Assembly: GCF_900091625.1 (NCBI RefSeq)
Contig: NZ_FMIC01000002.1
Span: forward strand, 1,674,001-1,738,000
Reading direction: 5' to 3'
Length of the DNA stretch: 64,000 nucleotides
DNA from: Micromonospora peucetia
Lineage (GTDB): Bacteria > Actinomycetota > Actinomycetes > Mycobacteriales > Micromonosporaceae
The notes below the pieces were generated by a model. It ran no database searches. It was not told the origin of the DNA and was given only the letters and a program-made list of their open reading frames with translations. The position numbers and the translations under genes are program-made. Of this stretch, positions 1-7,861 are shown piece after piece. How positions within the stretch are numbered: the first letter of the stretch is position 1; each line of letters begins with the position of its first letter.

Positions 1-24
1 GTCGACACGATACGGAGGCGGTCG

Positions 25-1305
25 ATGTCCCGGTCCCCCGCGCGCCCACTTCTCGCCGCTCTCACGACGGCGTTGCTGACCGCCGTTCCGGCCGGCCCCG
101 CGGTCGCCGACCATCCGGCCGAACCCACCCCCGGCCCGGTCCCCGCCGGACGGTCCGCGTCCGCGTCGACGTTCGTACGCGCGGCTCCCGGCTGCGCCTC
201 GCCCCTCGCCCCGGTCCGGCCGGTGTCCGCACCCCCCTGGCCCCAGCAGCGGTACGCCCCGGAACGGCTGACCCCACTCGCCACCGGGGCCGGCGTGACG
301 GTCGCGGTGATCGACTCGGGGGTGGACCGGCGGCACCCGCAGTTGGCCGGCCGGGTGCTCGACGGCACCGACCTGCTCGACCCCGGCGGCGACGGCAGCC
401 GGGACTGCGCCGGCCACGGCACCGGTGTGGCGAGCATCATCGCCGCCGCTCCCCGCGACGGGGTGGCGTTCCGTGGGCTGGCCCCGGGGACCCGGATCCT
501 GCCGGTACGGGTCAGCGAGCAGCAGGTGGTCGAGGGACGCGAGTCGGGGCGTACGGTCAGCGCCGAGGACTTCGCCCGCGCCGTCCGCTGGGCCGTCGAC
601 CACGACGCCGACGTCCTCAACCTCTCCGTCGTCCTGTACGCGGACGATCCGGCGGTGCGGGCCGCGATCGGCTACGCGGTCGACCGGGACGTGGTCGTGG
701 TGGCCGCCGCTGGAAACCTGCACGACGCCGGCGATCCCCGGCCCTACCCGGCCGCGTACGACGGGGTGCTCGGGGTGGGCGCGATCGGGGCGGACGGGGC
801 TCGTGCCCAGTTCTCCCAGACCGGCCCGTACGTCGACCTGGTCGCCCCGGGCAGCGACGTGCTGATGGCCGCCCCCGGTCAGGGTCACCACCGGGCCGAG
901 GGCACCAGCTATGCGGCGCCCTTCGTGGCGGCCACCGCCGCGCTGCTGCGCCAGTACCGGCCGGAGTTGACCGCGGCGCAGGTAACGCAGCGGATCGTGG
1001 CGACCGCCGATCCGGCCCCGGGCGCCGGCCGGGGTGGCGGGTACGGCGCGGGGGTGCTCAACCCGTACCGGGCGGTCACCGAGACCGGGGGCGGGGCACC
1101 GGAGCGGGCGCGTCAGGTTGCCGCGCTCGCCGACGACAGGGCCGATCCGGGCCTGGTGGCGCAGCGTGCCCGCCGGGCGACGGCCCAGGACCGGGCGCTG
1201 CTGGTGGCGGGGGTCAGCGGAGCGGTGGTGGCCCTGGCGGCGTTGTTGGCGCTCGTCGTGCCGGGCGGCGCCCGCCGCCGCTGGAAGCCGGCCGATCCCG
1301 CCTGA
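25..1305 (+). CDS. mycP: Mycosin, type VII secretion subtilisin-like serine protease
   Basis: Membrane-anchored S8-family protease, the mycosin component of type VII (ESX/Ecc) secretion systems, acting on the outer face of the membrane. The 426-residue length is normal. A signal peptide (about residues 1-28) precedes a Pro-rich linker. The catalytic triad is visible as Asp97 (VIDSGVD), His131 (GHGTGVAS) and Ser295 (GTSYAAPF). A C-terminal hydrophobic helix (about 392-413) followed by GARRRWK is the membrane anchor. The ATG at 25 sits just behind GGAGG. The two WXG100 genes and eccE that follow confirm the context. The other ecc genes (eccB, eccC, eccD) must lie left of the window. Confidence 0.93.
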   Translation: MSRSPARPLLAALTTALLTAVPAGPAVADHPAEPTPGPVPAGRSASASTFVRAAPGCASPLAPVRPVSAPPWPQQRYAPERLTPLATGAGVTVAVIDSGVDRRHPQLAGRVLDGTDLLDPGGDGSRDCAGHGTGVASIIAAAPRDGVAFRGLAPGTRILPVRVSEQQVVEGRESGRTVSAEDFARAVRWAVDHDADVLNLSVVLYADDPAVRAAIGYAVDRDVVVVAAAGNLHDAGDPRPYPAAYDGVLGVGAIGADGARAQFSQTGPYVDLVAPGSDVLMAAPGQGHHRAEGTSYAAPFVAATAALLRQYRPELTAAQVTQRIVATADPAPGAGRGGGYGAGVLNPYRAVTETGGGAPERARQVAALADDRADPGLVAQRARRATAQDRALLVAGVSGAVVALAALLALVVPGGARRRWKPADPA

Positions 1306-1442
1306 CCGGCTGCCGGCCCGATCCCCGCCTGAGGGGCCGCCCATCGACCCGGTTCCCGCCTGACGGGCCGCCGGTCACCGGACCGGTCACCGCCTGTCGA
1401 GCCGCCTGGCCCGGTCGCACCGCTCGCGGCCCGGCCCGGACG

Positions 1443-1483
1443 CCGGTGGTGGCGCCGACCGGTCAGGTCGACGCCACCACCGG
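1443..1483 (-). terminator. Hairpin terminator between convergent mycP and esx genes
   Basis: CCGGTGGTGGCG (1443-1454) pairs with CGCCACCACCGG (1472-1483): a perfect 12-bp stem with a 17-nt loop, 7 nt beyond the stop of the minus-strand WXG100 gene. There is no T tract, as is usual in high-GC actinobacteria. It may serve both convergent units. Confidence 0.6.
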
Positions 1484-1490
1484 GCGGGGC

Positions 1491-1784
1491 TCACTGGAAC
1501 AGGCCGACGTTCTTCTTCTCCGTGTCGAGGTAGTCGGTAGCGGAGTCGTTCACCGCGAGCTTGATGTCGCGCAGCATGGCCTGGAGGTCCTGCGAGGCCG
1601 AACGCCAGCGGCCCTGCCGCTGCTCGTATGCCTGTCGGGCCTCGCCGGACCAGCTGGCCACGAGCGGGGCGGCGTCCCGTTCGAGCTGCCCGAGCTGCGA
1701 GTCGAGCGCGTTCAGCGCCTTCTGGATGTCCGCGCCCGCCTGTTGCAGGGCAGCGAAGTTGACGACCAGTACACCGTGGTCCAT
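1491..1784 (-). CDS. WXG100 family protein (ESX-type), 97 aa
   Basis: Small helical-hairpin protein of the WXG100 (EsxA/EsxB-like) family, exported by or a partner in type VII secretion. Two amphipathic helices flank the turn motif S-W45-S-G47. Near the C-terminus Y85-L-D-T-E89 fits the YxxxD/E secretion signal of the family. The ATG at 1784 is preceded by GGGGAGG at good spacing; longer in-frame extensions run through the neighbouring esx gene and are not credible. It lies 26 nt downstream of the second WXG100 gene on the same strand, so the two probably form a heterodimer-encoding operon. Confidence 0.9.
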   Translation of the reverse strand: MDHGVLVVNFAALQQAGADIQKALNALDSQLGQLERDAAPLVASWSGEARQAYEQRQGRWRSASQDLQAMLRDIKLAVNDSATDYLDTEKKNVGLFQ

Positions 1785-1810
1785 CGGATGTTTCCTCCCC
1801 CGAGACCGGG

Positions 1811-2143
1811 TCAGAGCGGCAGCTGGATGCCGCCGCGGTTGGTGGTGGACACCCGGCTGGCGGCCTCGGTGTCCGAGACGTCGTACTGCTGGCCGGCCGA
1901 GCGGATGGCACCGGCGGTCTCCCGCAGCGCCCGCTGCAACGCCGCCTGGTCCTGTGCCCACTGCTGCTTCACCTGCTCGAACGAGCGCCCGCCCGCCCCG
2001 CGCCAGGCCTGCTGCAACACCTCCAACTCGGCCATCAGGCTGCTCAGCATGGATTGCAGGGACTGGTCGACCTGCTCGAACTTCGCGGCGGTCTGCTGCA
2101 TCACCGCTGCTTCTGCCTGGGTCTGGGACACCCGGGACGTCAC
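1811..2143 (-). CDS. WXG100 family protein (ESX-type), 110 aa
   Basis: Second WXG100-type protein. The turn motif is W47-R48-G49 and a C-terminal Y87-D-V-S-D91 matches the YxxxD export signal. The remainder is Gln/Ala/Glu-rich amphipathic helix, as expected for an ESX dimer partner. The start is the GTG at 2141-2143, preceded by only a weak purine stretch (GAGACGAG); an internal ATG at codon 15 would remove part of helix 1. It is the first gene of the two-gene minus-strand esx unit. About 246 bp separate it from divergent eccE, so both promoters should lie between 2144 and 2389. Confidence 0.88.
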   Translation of the reverse strand: MTSRVSQTQAEAAVMQQTAAKFEQVDQSLQSMLSSLMAELEVLQQAWRGAGGRSFEQVKQQWAQDQAALQRALRETAGAIRSAGQQYDVSDTEAASRVSTTNRGGIQLPL

Positions 2144-2389
2144 CTCGTCTCATCGGTCGTGGCTGGCCGTCGGCGCGCCCACTCGTCGGGCGTGTCGCTC
2201 GCGCCGCCCGGATGTCGAGCACGGCGGGCGCGGGGTCAGCAGAACTCGTCGCTGACGGTAGCGGCCCGGTCGCGGTTCTGCTACCCCGGAGCGGTCCCCT
2301 GTGGACGACCACGGTCCCCATCCCACCCGGCTCGCCCCTTACGATGGGCGGCGTCGATGTCGCGGCGAGTGACCGGTCGAGGAGGCGCG

Positions 2390-4291
2390 GTGACGGTGAC
2401 CACCGGGGCGGACCCGCACCGGCCGATCCCGGGCCACGATCCCGGCCCACCCGCCGCGGCCCTCGCGCCGGCCCCGACCGGCCCCGCCGGCCGCGCAACA
2501 GGCACCCCGGCGCCCCGGATCGCCGTGCCGCCACAGTGGATCCCGGCCGCTCGGCGGGGCGGCGCCGGTGTCCGGGCCGGTCAGGTCGTCGCCACGCAGG
2601 TGGCGGTGGCCGCTGTGGTCGCGGCCGTCGGCGGCGGCGTGCTGGCGACCCTGGCCGCCGTGGGGGTGGCCGCGCTGCTGCTGCCCGTGGCGTGGGTGCG
2701 GCTGCGGGGGCGGTGGCTCTTCGAGTGGCTGACCACCGGCCTCAGCTACGCCACGCGCCGCCGCGCCCTGCCCCCGGCCGCCGGCCCGGCGGCCCTGCTG
2801 GATCTGGTCGACCCGGGCGCGGTCGTCCGCCCCGCCGAACTGGCCGGTACGCCGGCCGCCGTGCTGGACGACGCCGCGGGCATGGTCGCCCTGCTGGAGA
2901 TCGGCGACCCGGCCGACCTGCTCGGCGATGCTCCCCGCGCGCTGCCGGTCCCGGCGTCGCTACTGCCGGCCGCCGCGCCGGATGGTCCCCCGGTCCGGCT
3001 CCAGCTCCTGCTGACGGGCTCACCGGCGCCGACTGTCGGCGCGGGTGGCGGCACCGTCGGCACCTCGTACCGGCAGCTGACCGACGGGCGACTCGCCGGC
3101 CGGGAACGGGTCGTGCTCGCCGTCCGGGTGCTGCGCGTCGAGGGCTGGACGGCAGAAGAGCTGCGGCGGGCGCTCTCCGGGACGGTGCGTCGGATCATCC
3201 GCCGGATCGGGCCCGTCGCCGCCCGCCCGTTGGGCGAGCACGCGACGCTGCGGGTGCTGGCGGAGCTGGCCCACCACGACGACCACCCCGCGCAGGAGTC
3301 CTGGCAGGCGGTCCGGGCGGGCGACCTGCTCCAGACCACCTTCCGGCTGAGCCGCTGGCCCGACGCGGACACCGACGCCGGTCGGCGCCTGGTGGGCCGG
3401 TTGCTCGCGCTGCCCGCGACGGCGACGACGGTCGCGCTCGGCGTCGGGCCGTGGGTCGGCGCCGACCCCGCGTCGGCGCCGACCGAGCTGGCCGTACGAC
3501 TGGCCGCCGCCACCCCGGCGGAGCTCTCGATCGCGGCGCAGGCGCTACGCCGGCTGGTCGCCGAGGTGGGCGGCGAGGTGCACCGCCTCGACGGCGCGCA
3601 GCTCGACGGGCTGGCCGGCACGCTGCCGCTCGCGACGGCGGGCGCGGTGAGTCCGGGCCCGGCGCCCGACGGCCTGGAGCTGACCCTCGGCGCGGCGGGG
3701 CTGATGGTCGGCACGAACCGGCACGGCGGCGCGGTGACCGTCCGGCTGTTCCGGCCGGAGGGCACCCGGGTGATGCTGGTCGGCGGGGTACGTACGGCGC
3801 AGCTGGTGGCGGTGCGGGCCATGGCTCTCGGGGCCCGGGTGGTGGTGCAGACCGCCCGCCCGCGCGAGTGGGAGCCGTTCGTCCGGGGCGTCGGCACCCC
3901 CGGCGCGATGATCCCGGTGGTCCCGCCCGGCCGCCCGGTGGGCGAACCGGGTTCGCCGCTGCGCCCACTGCTGGTGGTGGTCGACGCCGGTCCCACGCCC
4001 GTCGAGACGGAACCGGGGTCCCCGTGGCGGACCACGCTGCTGGTCCGCGACGAGCTGACTCCCGCCGACACCGACGCGCTGGGCCGCGCCGACCTGGCCG
4101 TGCTGCAACCGCTCGACCCGACCGAGGCCGCCGTGGCGGGCGCCGCGCTGGGCCTCGGTGGCTCGGCGGAGTGGCTGACCCGGATCCGGGACGACATGGT
4201 GGCGGTGGTCAACCGGCGGGCGTTGCGCTGGGCGCTGCTCTCCCCCACCCCGATCGAGTCGCAGCTGATCGGCCGCCCGTCCCGCCGCTGA
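2390..4291 (+). CDS. eccE: Type VII secretion protein EccE
   Basis: EccE-family membrane component of the type VII secretion complex, 633 residues. After an N-terminal Pro/Ala-rich cytoplasmic stretch there are two adjacent hydrophobic segments (about residues 70-115) ending in WVRLRGRW, then a large soluble domain, which is the EccE architecture. The GTG at 2390 is chosen because GAGGAGG lies just upstream (2379-2385); a second in-frame GTG at 2396 has better spacing to the same site. The longer open frame upstream overlaps the divergent esx gene and is not real. The assignment rests on topology and on mycP and esx next door. Confidence 0.82.
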   Translation: MTVTTGADPHRPIPGHDPGPPAAALAPAPTGPAGRATGTPAPRIAVPPQWIPAARRGGAGVRAGQVVATQVAVAAVVAAVGGGVLATLAAVGVAALLLPVAWVRLRGRWLFEWLTTGLSYATRRRALPPAAGPAALLDLVDPGAVVRPAELAGTPAAVLDDAAGMVALLEIGDPADLLGDAPRALPVPASLLPAAAPDGPPVRLQLLLTGSPAPTVGAGGGTVGTSYRQLTDGRLAGRERVVLAVRVLRVEGWTAEELRRALSGTVRRIIRRIGPVAARPLGEHATLRVLAELAHHDDHPAQESWQAVRAGDLLQTTFRLSRWPDADTDAGRRLVGRLLALPATATTVALGVGPWVGADPASAPTELAVRLAAATPAELSIAAQALRRLVAEVGGEVHRLDGAQLDGLAGTLPLATAGAVSPGPAPDGLELTLGAAGLMVGTNRHGGAVTVRLFRPEGTRVMLVGGVRTAQLVAVRAMALGARVVVQTARPREWEPFVRGVGTPGAMIPVVPPGRPVGEPGSPLRPLLVVVDAGPTPVETEPGSPWRTTLLVRDELTPADTDALGRADLAVLQPLDPTEAAVAGAALGLGGSAEWLTRIRDDMVAVVNRRALRWALLSPTPIESQLIGRPSRR

Positions 4292-4351
4292 AAGCGGCCC
4301 GGACGGTCTCGTGGGTTCCCCGGGTGGTCCGTCCGTGGCACGATCCCCGCC

Positions 4352-4738
4352 ATGGGTTTCCTCAAAGGGCTGCTGATCCGGCTGGGCAGCACGGCACTGG
4401 CCTTCTGGCTGGCCACGCTGCTCATCCCGGGCATCACGTTGGGTACGGCGTCCGCCGGCGAGGCGGTCATCACGCTGGTCCTCGTCGCGGTGATATTCGG
4501 TGTGGTCAACGCGGTGCTCCAGCCGATCATCAAGACCGTCGGCTGTGGCTTCTACCTGCTGACCCTCGGGCTGATCGCGCTGGTGGTCAACGGGCTGCTG
4601 TTCCTTTTCACCAGCTGGATCGCCGACCAGGTCGGGCTGCCCTTCCACGTCGAGAGCTTCTGGCCGGAGGCGGTGCTCGGCGCGCTCTTCGTCGGCATCG
4701 TCACCTGGATCCTCGGAGCCGTCCTGGACCGGGACTGA
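4352..4738 (+). CDS. Phage-holin-4 superfamily (YvlD-like) membrane protein
   Basis: A 128-residue integral membrane protein with four predicted hydrophobic helices (about residues 8-28, 37-60, 65-90, 100-122). The pattern GSTALAFWLATLLIPGI, an Asn-containing second helix (VVNAVLQPIIK) and a final Trp-rich helix match the mycobacteriophage Ms6-type/YvlD-like family (Pfam phage_holin_4_2). Despite the name, chromosomal members are not lysis proteins and their role is unknown. It is monocistronic, 60 nt after eccE, and followed by its own hairpin terminator. Confidence 0.8.
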   Translation: MGFLKGLLIRLGSTALAFWLATLLIPGITLGTASAGEAVITLVLVAVIFGVVNAVLQPIIKTVGCGFYLLTLGLIALVVNGLLFLFTSWIADQVGLPFHVESFWPEAVLGALFVGIVTWILGAVLDRD

Positions 4739-4747
4739 CCCGGACGG

Positions 4748-4792
4748 CCCACCCTCTGGCCGCCCCGGAACGCGGGCCGACCAGAGGGTGGG
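4748..4792 (+). terminator. Hairpin terminator after the YvlD-like gene
   Basis: CCCACCCTCTGG (4748-4759) and CCAGAGGGTGGG (4781-4792) form a perfect 12-bp stem ten nucleotides after the stop codon. The loop can extend the pairing further (GGCC against GGCC). It is followed by AATT rather than a T run. Confidence 0.7.
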
Positions 4793-4837
4793 AATTGGTC
4801 GCTGATCGGGCCGGAGGGCCGGGCTAGCGTCGCGGGC

Positions 4838-5347
4838 ATGTCCACCCTGACCTGCCTGACCCGCGACGACGGCTACCTGCTCAGCACCGACCCGGACCGG
4901 ATCGACCTGGACCTGGTCCACCACTGGCTCTCCACCGACGCGTACTGGGCGATCGGGCGGGACCGGGAGACGGTGGGGCGGGCGTTCGCCGGGTCGGTGC
5001 CGTTCGGCGTCTACCGCCCGGGTGACGGCCGGCAGGTCGCGGTCGCCCGGGTGGTCACCGACCGGGCCACCTTCGCCTGGCTCTGCGACGTCTACGTCGA
5101 CCCCGCCGAGCGTGGTCGGGGGCTGGGCACCTGGCTGGCCGGGTCGGTCCGCGACCATCTCGCCGGCCTGGGCGTACGCCGGATCCTGCTGGCCACCGCC
5201 GACGCCCACGAGGTGTATGCGAAGCTCGGGTTCGCCCCGCTGACCGATCCGCACCGCTGGATGCAGCTCGACCAGCGGGAGCAGCCGGTGAGCCCGATCA
5301 CCGGCAAGGATCCGGGTGGCTGTTCGCCCCTTACGGTGGAGGCGTGA
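4838..5347 (+). CDS. GNAT family N-acetyltransferase
   Basis: A 169-residue single-domain acyltransferase of the Gcn5-related family, expected to transfer an acetyl group from acetyl-CoA to an unidentified small molecule or protein. The acetyl-CoA-binding motif A is clear as VDPAERGRGLGTWL (about residues 88-101), preceded by the strand LCDVYV. The C-terminal half has the usual YAKLGF segment. The ATG at 4838 gives a normal length. Its TGA overlaps the GTG start of the next gene (GTGA), so the pair is probably translationally coupled. Confidence 0.88.
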   Translation: MSTLTCLTRDDGYLLSTDPDRIDLDLVHHWLSTDAYWAIGRDRETVGRAFAGSVPFGVYRPGDGRQVAVARVVTDRATFAWLCDVYVDPAERGRGLGTWLAGSVRDHLAGLGVRRILLATADAHEVYAKLGFAPLTDPHRWMQLDQREQPVSPITGKDPGGCSPLTVEA

Positions 5348-6273
5348 CGCCACTTCGTCTCGGCTACCTCTACGGCATCGGCGCGTACCTGCTCTGGGGG
5401 TTCTTCCCGCTCTACCTGAAGCTGATGCGCCCGGCCGGGTCGGTGGAGATCCTGGCCCACCGGATCGTCTGGTCAGTGGTGTTCGTCGCCCTGCTGCTGG
5501 GTGCGATGCGCAACATCGGTTTCCTGCGGGCGCTGCTGCGCCGGCCCCGGGCGCTGGCCGGCATCGGCATCGCCGCCGTGCTGATCGCGGTCAACTGGGG
5601 CGCCTACATCTACGGCGTGACCTCCGACCGGGTGGTGGAGACCGCCCTCGGCTACTTCATCAACCCGCTGGTGGTGATGCTGCTCGGCGTCACCGTGCTG
5701 CACGAACGGCTGCGCGCCACGCAGTGGGCGGCGCTCGGCATCGGCGGCCTGGCGGTGGTCGTGCTGGCCGTCGACTACGGTCGGTTGCCGTACCTGGCGC
5801 TGGTGCTGGCGTTCAGTTTCGCCGGGTACGGCCTGGCCAAGAAGCGGCTCGGGCTGCCCGCCGCAGAGGGGCTCTTCGTCGAGTCGGCGGTGCTGGCGCT
5901 GCCCGCGCTGGCGTACCTGGGTTGGCTCGGCGCCAGCGGCGACGCCACGTTCGGGCAGGTGTCGGTCGGGCACACCCTGCTGCTCGTGTCGGCCGGGGCG
6001 GCGACCGCGATCCCGCTGCTGCTCTTCGCCGGGGCGGCGAACCGGCTCCCGCTCACCAATCTCGGCATGATCCAGTACCTCGCCCCGATCCTCCAGCTCG
6101 GCTTCGGCGTGCTGATCTTCCACGAGCCGATGCCGCCGGCCCGGCTGGCCGGCTTCGCCCTGGTCTGGGCCGCGCTGATCGTCTTCACCGTCGACGCCCT
6201 GCACAACTCCCGCCGTACCCGCCGCGCCGCCACCACAATGGCCTCCCCCACCCCCCACCCCATCCCCCGCTGA
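5344..6273 (+). CDS. rarD: RarD-type EamA/DMT superfamily transporter
   Basis: A 309-residue inner-membrane protein with ten hydrophobic segments arranged as two EamA repeats. The opening GxGAYLLWGFFPLYLKLM, HRIVWSVVF and the internal TSDRVVETALGYFINPL are signature stretches of the RarD branch (proposed permease; substrate unproven). The GTG start overlaps the acetyltransferase stop. The last 20 residues are hydrophilic Arg/Pro-rich. It is convergent with the anti-sigma gene; the intervening 160 bp hold a long palindrome and a G-rich tandem repeat. Confidence 0.87.
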   Translation: MTPLRLGYLYGIGAYLLWGFFPLYLKLMRPAGSVEILAHRIVWSVVFVALLLGAMRNIGFLRALLRRPRALAGIGIAAVLIAVNWGAYIYGVTSDRVVETALGYFINPLVVMLLGVTVLHERLRATQWAALGIGGLAVVVLAVDYGRLPYLALVLAFSFAGYGLAKKRLGLPAAEGLFVESAVLALPALAYLGWLGASGDATFGQVSVGHTLLLVSAGAATAIPLLLFAGAANRLPLTNLGMIQYLAPILQLGFGVLIFHEPMPPARLAGFALVWAALIVFTVDALHNSRRTRRAATTMASPTPHPIPR

Positions 6274-6305
6274 CCGACTCCCCCTCGCCCCTCGCTCCTC
6301 GCCCA

Positions 6306-6374
6306 CGATCTTGCACTTTGGGCCCTCGGATTGCCGGGATTAACCCTTATGTCGGGGCCAAAAGTGCAAGATCG
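6306..6374. repeat. Long intergenic palindrome, copy 1 (core CGATCTTGCACTTT)
   Basis: CGATCTTGCACTTT (6306-6319) is the exact inverse complement of 6361-6374. After one mismatch the stem continues with GGCC/GGCC. The 32-nt loop starts with CCTCGGATTG. The same stem and the same loop start recur at 51423-51492, so this is a repeat family rather than a private terminator. It lies between convergent genes and probably also ends transcription from both sides. Confidence 0.85.
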
Positions 6375-6433
6375 CGGGAGCGCGGGGCAGCGCGGGAGCG
6401 CGGGGCAGCGCGGGGCAGCGCGGGAGCGCGGGG
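6375..6433. repeat. G-rich short tandem repeat
   Basis: About 59 nt built of alternating GCGCGGGA and GCGCGGGGCA units between the palindrome and the stop of the anti-sigma gene. A similar purine-rich tract follows the second palindrome at 51493-51633. Confidence 0.7.
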
Positions 6434-7120
6434 TCAGGGGACGTCGTAGGCGAGGACGGGGGTGCCGTCGGAGCGGAGCAGTTCCAGGCGGACCAACTCC
6501 GCGTTGGTGAACCGGGTGGCCCCGGTTATCCGCAGGTCGTCGCCGGGGGCGGCGAGCCAGGATCCGATCTGCTCCGTCGCGCCGTCCGGGCCGTACGCCA
6601 CCAGCCGGAAGGGGTACGCCTTGGCGTACCCGGCCTTCGCGTCGTACCCGCAGCGCATCTTCACCTCGACGCCCCAGTCGGTGCCGCTGAGGGCGATCTC
6701 GGCGTGCACCGGCACCGTTCCGGCGACCGGTTGCATGGCGACCATCCGCACGTCGTCCCGGGGCGGGACGGTTGCCTCGCGGGGCAGCAGGACGGCGGTG
6801 CCGACGACCAGGGCAAGCGCGGCGGCGGCGAGCGCGGTGAGGGCGTACCGTCGGCGGGTGGCCGACCGCTCCCGGTGGCGGCGCTCCCGCGCGGCGGCGA
6901 GCAGTTCGGGCACCCGGGGGTTCTCCGGCGGCGGCAGGAACTGCTCCAGCCCGGCCTGGTCGAGCCGGCCGAGCAGCCCGGGCAGGACGGCGATCCCGGC
7001 GACCGCCCGCCGGCAGGCGGCGCAGCCGGCGAGGTGCCGCTCGTAGGCCGTCCGCTCGGCGGGGGCCAGGGCACCCAGCACGTACGCGCCGTCGTCGTGC
7101 GCGAACTCGCACCGGGTCAT
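6434..7120 (-). CDS. Membrane-bound anti-sigma factor (zinc-finger, RskA-like)
   Basis: A 228-residue single-pass protein expected to hold the adjacent ECF sigma factor inactive at the membrane and release it on a signal. The N-terminal 45 residues contain the anti-sigma zinc motif H-x3-C-x2-C (RHLAGCAACR). A hydrophobic helix (about residues 99-117, ALTALAAAALALVVGTAVLL) leads to an extracytoplasmic beta-rich domain like the C-terminal domain of SigK/SigL anti-sigma factors. ATG at 7118-7120 overlaps the sigma stop codon (ATGA), which fixes the start and the operon. The periplasmic signal is unknown. Confidence 0.88.
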   Translation of the reverse strand: MTRCEFAHDDGAYVLGALAPAERTAYERHLAGCAACRRAVAGIAVLPGLLGRLDQAGLEQFLPPPENPRVPELLAAARERRHRERSATRRRYALTALAAAALALVVGTAVLLPREATVPPRDDVRMVAMQPVAGTVPVHAEIALSGTDWGVEVKMRCGYDAKAGYAKAYPFRLVAYGPDGATEQIGSWLAAPGDDLRITGATRFTNAELVRLELLRSDGTPVLAYDVP

Positions 7121-7632
7121 TCCGTCACCCCCATCTCGGCCAGGACCAACCGTAGTGAGCGCAGGGCGTAGTGGGTCCGGGACTTGACGGTGCCCGGGGG
7201 AACGCCCAGCCGGGAGGCCGCCTCCGCCACCGACCGTCCCTGGTAGAAGCATTCGACCAGCACCTCCCGGTGGGTGGGGCTGAGCCGGTTCAACGCCTCG
7301 GCGACGGTCCACGCCTCCACCGCGCGTTCCGCCTCGTCCACGGGCTCGGGTGGTTCGGGCAACTCGTCGGTGTAGACCTCGCCGACCCGGGTGGAGCGGC
7401 GCCGCCAGGCGTCGATGGCCAGGTTGCGGGTGGTGGTGAAGAGCCAGGCCCGGACCGAGCCGCGGGTCGGGTCGAGCGACTCCGGGTGCCGCCAGGCCCG
7501 CAGCAGCGTCTCCTGCACCAGGTCCTCGGCCCGCTGCCGGTCGCCGTTGACCAGCCGCAGGGCGTGTGCGTACAGCGCCTCCGCGTGCTCGTCGTGCAGC
7601 GCGCGGAGCAGTTGGGCGTCGTGGTCGCTGAT
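7117..7632 (-). CDS. ECF RNA polymerase sigma factor with apparent ATC start
   Basis: Group-4 (ECF) sigma factor, SigK/SigL-like, 171 residues. Region 2 is visible as DLVQETLLRAWRH and VRAWLFTTTRNLAIDAWR; region 4 as LSPTHREVLVECFYQG...GVPPGTVKSRTHYALRSL. No ATG, GTG or TTG occurs in frame between the upstream stop (7756-7758) and the GTG at 7516-7518, which would delete most of region 2. The best start is ATC at 7630-7632, giving ISDHDAQLLRALHDEH, six nt after GAGGAG. CTG codons at 7597 or 7609 are alternatives. It is cotranscribed with the anti-sigma gene. The PhoX-like gene is divergent, making it a candidate target. Confidence 0.86.
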   Translation of the reverse strand: MSDHDAQLLRALHDEHAEALYAHALRLVNGDRQRAEDLVQETLLRAWRHPESLDPTRGSVRAWLFTTTRNLAIDAWRRRSTRVGEVYTDELPEPPEPVDEAERAVEAWTVAEALNRLSPTHREVLVECFYQGRSVAEAASRLGVPPGTVKSRTHYALRSLRLVLAEMGVTE

Positions 7633-7861
7633 GGCGGTCTCCTCGCTGTCGGCGCGAGTCCGGCGGTGGCGTTCGCACGGGAATACGTGCCGCCACCCCG
7701 AACGGTTCAGCCGCAGGTCGCCGTGGGATTCCCGGCCGAGGTGTTCATGCCCGGTTCATACCACCGCCGACGACCGCTCACCGTGCCCTCCTAGCGTCCG
7801 GCGGGTACGCACGCCAGCAGCTGGTTCGGCGTGCACCGACACCCATCAGGAGGCTCCTTCC

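Noticed and set aside
4352..4738. Prophage remnant suggested by the holin-family protein
   Set aside because: It is a YvlD-like chromosomal membrane protein; no other phage gene, integrase or attachment site is nearby.
1561..4827. A 1088-codon open frame on the plus strand overlapping eccE
   Set aside because: It lies in another frame over eccE and antisense to both esx genes, is dominated by Arg/Pro/Gly and has no domain. High GC makes such shadow frames common here.
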